A program made the position numbers and the translations under genes. Shown piece after piece: positions 29,361 to 31,991 of a stretch of DNA of 31,991 bases; position 1 is the stretch's first letter, and every line of letters starts with the position of its first letter. The notes beneath the pieces were generated by a model, which did not search any database, had not been told where the DNA came from, and saw nothing but the letters and a program-made list of their open reading frames with translations. This DNA is from a virus: positions 1 to 31,991 of the IMG/VR virus record IMGVR_UViG_3300048121_000680, one strand, 5' to 3'.

Positions 29361-29983
29361 TACTCTGCCTCCGCTTTTTCTGCGGCTACAATAGCGGCTT
29401 TTTGCTCAGACCAAGCTTTTTTAAGGGTAGCTAAGTCTGCATTATTGCACTTTAGTTTTCGTATTTTTTTAGCAACAGCTTTTAAATCATCATCTTGCAT
29501 AGATTCTGATATTTCTATAAGCAATGGCTCTAAGTCTATTGATTTTATTTGTTTAGCCTGTGACGCGACATTACCATCATCGTCTTCTTGTGACATATTA
29601 AGTGCGCCAGCTAAACCGCCGCGACGGCAGTATGTCATTGTAGACATAAGTACGTGTATATCTGCATTTTTTACATCTGATTCAAAATATGTTTCATACC
29701 ATTCCCCGGATGTGTGCAATATTCTTGTGCTTAGTACCATTGTGCGACGCTCAGTAATACCACCTTGATTTTGCATTATTGTTATATCGTTTTCTGCTAA
29801 ATGTGGCCTAGCAGCCTCAATTAGTGAGCTAATAGTTGTATATTTGGATTTAAAGTGCGGATTGCTGCCATCTTTACTTGCTGGCTGTATAGAATTAATA
29901 GCTTTAACAAGAGCTGGTGCAATTTTAGCTGTGCTTGCAGAATGTTGTATTGGTAAGTGTTGTATAGTCACGTTTTCCTCCAT
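29360..29983 (-). CDS. erf: Erf-family single-strand annealing protein
   Basis: A 207-aa protein of the ERF superfamily (P22 Erf). Conserved blocks are 'ASKDGSNPHFKSKYTTISSL', 'IEAARPHLAENDITIMQ' and 'DVLMSTMTYCRRGGLAGAL'-like text near residue 130, followed by the D-rich turn 'NMSQEDDDG'. It anneals complementary strands made by the exonuclease and circularises or recombines phage DNA. Start choice: ATG at 29983 has no ribosome site, while a GTG at 29971 sits four bases after GGAGGA (29981-29976), so the protein may begin there (203 aa). It is the first gene of the leftward operon. Confidence 0.85.
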   Translation of the reverse strand: MEENVTIQHLPIQHSASTAKIAPALVKAINSIQPASKDGSNPHFKSKYTTISSLIEAARPHLAENDITIMQNQGGITERRTMVLSTRILHTSGEWYETYFESDVKNADIHVLMSTMTYCRRGGLAGALNMSQEDDDGNVASQAKQIKSIDLEPLLIEISESMQDDDLKAVAKKIRKLKCNNADLATLKKAWSEQKAAIVAAEKAEAE

Positions 29984-30117
29984 TTTTAAACTGTGATGAC
30001 TTAGCCATAAAGTAATACGCAAGCCTTTGCAATAGCTAATCTGTTATTATTTTTACTAGACATTGTAAAAAATATACTTATAGAATAGTGCTATGTACTT
30101 TAAAAAAGGAGTTTGTA
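29984..30117. promoter_or_regulatory. Divergent early control region
   Basis: This 134-bp non-coding, AT-rich gap separates the leftward recombination operon from the rightward Cro-like gene, the usual place of an immunity or early switch. Rightward, TAGACA (30057-30062), a 16-bp spacer and TATAGA (30079-30084) form a likely promoter, followed by AGGAG (30107-30111). Leftward, candidates such as TTTACA around 30069 down to 30064, or TTGCAA near 30032, are weaker and I cannot choose. No clear repeated operator was seen. Confidence 0.5.
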
Positions 30118-30330
30118 ATGAAACATACTGTACAATCTATAATTGATAAATCAGGCGGCAAAGATGCTGTCTGCGAGATAATACCAAGTTTAAAGCCTGA
30201 TACACTGCGCAGCTGGAAGCGAATTGGTATCCCGGAGAAATATTGGGATAGACTCATTGATATGCACAAAACACGATTAACGGTTAATGAGTTGCATAAG
30301 TTAAATACTGTTGTGCGCGGAGGATGGTAA
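30118..30330 (+). CDS. Cro-like HTH regulator (carph-isopro type)
   Basis: A 70-aa basic protein. 'TVQSIIDKSGGKDAVCEIIP' and 'LKPDTLRSWKRIGIPEKYWD' fit the small phage regulator domain called carph-isopro (a GG-A helix-turn-helix with the IPxxYW ending), common in alphaproteobacterial prophages in the Cro position. AGGAG is six bases ahead of the ATG at 30118. Lying beside the divergent promoter region it probably represses or tunes early transcription. No CI-like partner was found. Confidence 0.75.
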   Translation: MKHTVQSIIDKSGGKDAVCEIIPSLKPDTLRSWKRIGIPEKYWDRLIDMHKTRLTVNELHKLNTVVRGGW

Positions 30331-31421
30331 TGTGGGTGCTACCGAAAAATTACCAACTGTCGTCAGTTTTTGCAGCGGATATGGTGGAATCGAAAGAGGA
30401 CTTGATCTTGCAGGGCTTGAACATAGAACAATCTGTTATGTGGAGATCGAAGCCTTCGCCATTGAAAACTTGGTGCAGAAGATGGAAAAAGGACTCATTC
30501 GTGCAGCACCTATTTACACGAATCTTATGTGTTTCCCAGCACAAATCTTTCGAAACAAAGTTGACATTATTACTGGAGGATATCCCTGTCAGCCGTTTTC
30601 ACAGGCAGGTAAAAGACAAGGAAAAGACGATTCCAGACACTTGTGGCCTGTCATCAGAAAACACATGGAAGCAATTAGACCTAATAGAGTTATGTTCGAA
30701 AACGTCGAAGGTCACATATCGCTTGGACTCTCCACAGTTATTAGCGACTTGGAAGAAGATGGTTACAATGCAACGTGGGGAATATTCAGCGCGCGTGAAG
30801 TTGGCGCACAGCACCAGAGAAAAAGAGTCTTTATCATGGCCGACAGTGATGGCATCTGATTGGAAAAATATGGATACTTGTAACCAAATGCAATTAGCTA
30901 AAGCCGTCAAAATTAATTGGCCGACAGCTACAGTATTTGACGCGACAGGCGGTGGCTATCCAACTGAAATAGTTAATGGTCAATACAAATCAAAACACAG
31001 CAAAGACCCAGACAGCGCTTGGTATGGCGCTAAATTAGCAGATGCAGTCAAAGTTAATTGGCCTACACCAGCTGCTAGAGATTATAAAGGTAAATCAGGA
31101 AAAGGCAGACAACAGAGAAAAAATAATCCATTAGATACATTACCAAACGCTGTAATGATAGATAATGGTGGCCCCTGCTATCTCAATCCAGATTGGGTAG
31201 AGAAACTAATGGGTGTACCAACTGGCTGGACTGCACTAGATGGCAATAGCAATGAATGGCAAAATAATTGGTCAGGCGATTGGGAAGGTAATACACCAAG
31301 AACAACTGATGTTAAAAAAGATAGAGTTGACCGCATCCGTATGCTTGGAAATGGCGTTGTTCCTGCGACAGCGGCTAAAGCTTGGACAGTGTTAAGCGCT
31401 AGATTAAATAAAGGAGAGTAA
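30330..31421 (+). CDS. 5-cytosine DNA methyltransferase, C-terminal part (TRD, motifs IX-X), start uncertain
   Basis: The conserved portion lies at about 30835-31421: 'SLSWPTVMASDWKN', repeated WPT/AV units ('KAVKINWPTATVFD', 'DAVKVNWPTPAARDYKG'), then 'YLNPDWVEKLMGVPTGWTAL' and 'RMLGNGVVPATAAKAW' (motifs IX and X). The frame has no stop back to ATG 30330, which overlaps the preceding stop (TAATG) six bases after GGAGG, so a 363-aa product is possible. Its first ~165 residues do not look like any domain, so they may be only the shadow of the overlapping catalytic half. Internal ATGs at 30849 and 30867 lack clear ribosome sites. Codons here (TTA, GGC/GGT) match the genome. Confidence 0.65.
   Translation: MWVLPKNYQLSSVFAADMVESKEDLILQGLNIEQSVMWRSKPSPLKTWCRRWKKDSFVQHLFTRILCVSQHKSFETKLTLLLEDIPVSRFHRQVKDKEKTIPDTCGLSSENTWKQLDLIELCSKTSKVTYRLDSPQLLATWKKMVTMQRGEYSARVKLAHSTREKESLSWPTVMASDWKNMDTCNQMQLAKAVKINWPTATVFDATGGGYPTEIVNGQYKSKHSKDPDSAWYGAKLADAVKVNWPTPAARDYKGKSGKGRQQRKNNPLDTLPNAVMIDNGGPCYLNPDWVEKLMGVPTGWTALDGNSNEWQNNWSGDWEGNTPRTTDVKKDRVDRIRMLGNGVVPATAAKAWTVLSARLNKGE
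30332..30859 (+). CDS. 5-cytosine DNA methyltransferase, N-terminal part (motifs I-VIII)
   Basis: A 175-aa reading frame with the catalytic half of a Dcm-type enzyme. Motif I is 'VSFCSGYGGIERGLDLAG', motif IV 'GGYPCQPFSQAG' with the nucleophile Cys, motif VI 'MFENVEG', and motif VIII 'QHQRKRVFIMA'. The target recognition domain and motifs IX-X are missing: the frame stops at TGA 30857, and the missing part continues in the +1 frame. GTG 30332 lies eight bases after GGAGG (30319-30323). Codon choice (CTT/TTG for Leu, ATC/ATT for Ile, GGA for Gly) differs from the rest of the genome. It is either the alpha part of a two-chain enzyme, as in M.AquI, or a broken gene. Confidence 0.8.
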   Translation: MGATEKLPTVVSFCSGYGGIERGLDLAGLEHRTICYVEIEAFAIENLVQKMEKGLIRAAPIYTNLMCFPAQIFRNKVDIITGGYPCQPFSQAGKRQGKDDSRHLWPVIRKHMEAIRPNRVMFENVEGHISLGLSTVISDLEEDGYNATWGIFSAREVGAQHQRKRVFIMADSDGI

Positions 31422-31422
31422 A

Positions 31423-31605
31423 ATGAAAATACAGAAATACAATAAGAATGGGGTAGAGTCTTTTTATACAGAGCATCCGTATTTCAAAAGAATGATGCTG
31501 CACCGGGCAAAGCGCAGAAAAGATACAAGATCACAACATCATTGGCAGAACCTTGTGAATAAAGAAACAACAGATGCACTTAGGAGATTGTTAGATGAAG
31601 TTTAG
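31423..31605 (+). CDS. Small basic protein of unknown function
   Basis: A 60-aa protein rich in Lys, Arg and His ('YFKRMMLHRAKRRKDTRSQH', then HWQNLVNKETTDALRRLLDE). AAGGAGAG (31411-31418) precedes the ATG at good distance, one base after the methyltransferase stop. It overlaps the HNH gene by 11 bases. Charge suggests nucleic-acid binding. No family was recognised. Confidence 0.6.
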   Translation: MKIQKYNKNGVESFYTEHPYFKRMMLHRAKRRKDTRSQHHWQNLVNKETTDALRRLLDEV

Positions 31606-31963
31606 TGAGCACCCGGATTACGTCAAATATAGAACGATTCCTAATTATCTTTATGCAAAAATTGCATTAGAGCAGTGTGGCAAGTGTGGCTGTGGATGTG
31701 GGAGGGACTTGGAATTTAAACAGCGGAGTATAAGAATTGAACACTTGGTGCAAAGGGCATTTCTGGGCAAACATGAGGAAGGTAATATAGCGCTCTGGTG
31801 CGTTAAGCCTTGCGCCCTCGCTAAAGACAAAAAAGATGCGCGTGCTAGAGCTAAGGTCAGAAGTTTAACATCTGCAACTGCTAAGTCAAAAAAACCTAAG
31901 AAAAAAATACAATCGCGTGGATTCAACGACAGCTATAAGCCTAATATTAAGGAAATTGATTGA
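31595..31963 (+). CDS. HNH endonuclease
   Basis: A 122-aa nuclease. Cysteines in 'QCGKCGCGCGRDL' and in 'LWCVKPCALAKDKKDA' would bind the structural zinc. 'IEHLVQRAFLGKHEEGNIAL' provides the first H (as EH in place of DH) and the N of the H-N-H core, with the final element in CALAKDK. The C-terminal ~35 residues are Lys-rich. HNH proteins of this size either act with terminases or home as mobile nucleases. Here it is coupled to DUF1064 (TGATG) and far from terL in this map. The gene spans the contig end. Confidence 0.8.
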   Translation: MKFSEHPDYVKYRTIPNYLYAKIALEQCGKCGCGCGRDLEFKQRSIRIEHLVQRAFLGKHEEGNIALWCVKPCALAKDKKDARARAKVRSLTSATAKSKKPKKKIQSRGFNDSYKPNIKEID

Positions 31964-31991
31964 TGTATAAACGTAACAAATACAACGCCAT
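31865..31991. repeat. Right copy of the 127-bp terminal overlap
   Basis: Identical to bases 1-127. It includes the end of the HNH gene and the first codons of the DUF1064 gene (ATG at 31963), whose full copy is at 99-428. Confidence 0.95.

Noticed and set aside
30850-30862. Programmed +1 frameshift of the RF2 kind at ATC-TGA
   Set aside because: Slipping ATC by one base would pair poorly with TCT, and no upstream Shine-Dalgarno stimulator is placed as in prfB. A two-chain enzyme or a deletion is more plausible.

Overview
The window is one complete, circularly closed genome of a small short-tailed (podovirus-type) bacteriophage. Its first and last 127 bases are identical, so about 31,864 bp are unique. 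The host is probably a marine alphaproteobacterium. This rests on a GcrA-like N-terminal domain, a CcrM-class (beta-type) adenine methyltransferase, a 'carph-isopro'-type small HTH regulator, and structural proteins of kinds common in marine alphaproteobacterial podophages. Overall GC is roughly 40% by eye. No integrase, CI-type repressor, DNA or RNA polymerase, primase, helicase, tRNA, insertion sequence or CRISPR array was seen.

Layout. (1) A leftward early operon (about 29983 down to 26597) encodes an Erf-type annealing protein, a lambda-exonuclease/YqaJ nuclease, SSB, a beta-class DNA methyltransferase, NinB, a dATP/dGTP diphosphohydrolase-like protein and a small unknown. (2) A divergent control region (about 29984-30117) separates it from a rightward early block: a Cro-like HTH protein, a 5-cytosine methyltransferase split over two frames, a small unknown, an HNH nuclease and a DUF1064 nuclease. 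The HNH and DUF1064 genes cross the artificial contig ends. (3) A second rightward block starts at a strong promoter (522-551). It carries a DUF1376/DnaT-like replication protein, a possible helicase-loader-like protein, several very small genes, a GcrA-like DNA-binding protein and a NusG/RfaH-like antiterminator. (4) A 158-bp gap (4056-4213) holds a near-palindrome, a promoter and a GC-rich structured leader. It leads into the 22-kb late operon: a Cys-rich microprotein, small and large terminase, P22-like portal, scaffold, SU10/DUF5309-type capsid protein, adaptor, fibre and Ig-like proteins, tail hub, three or four internal ejection proteins, a 1391-aa fibre with S74 chaperone, the lysis genes, and a phage T5 A1-like metallophosphoesterase. 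The late operon meets the leftward operon tail to tail with an 8-bp overlap.

Working model. The phage relies on host polymerases. It loads the host replisome through the DUF1376/loader pair and uses Erf/Exo/SSB/NinB recombination to make concatemers for TerS/TerL packaging. It probably switches to late expression through its own NusG paralogue acting on the structured leader immediately downstream of that gene. The three most unusual signals are this NusG plus leader unit, the split and mosaic cytosine methyltransferase, and a genome-wide sequence rule: all 48 CCGG sites found by hand lie inside CCCGG or CCGGG, while CCWGG appears to be absent.
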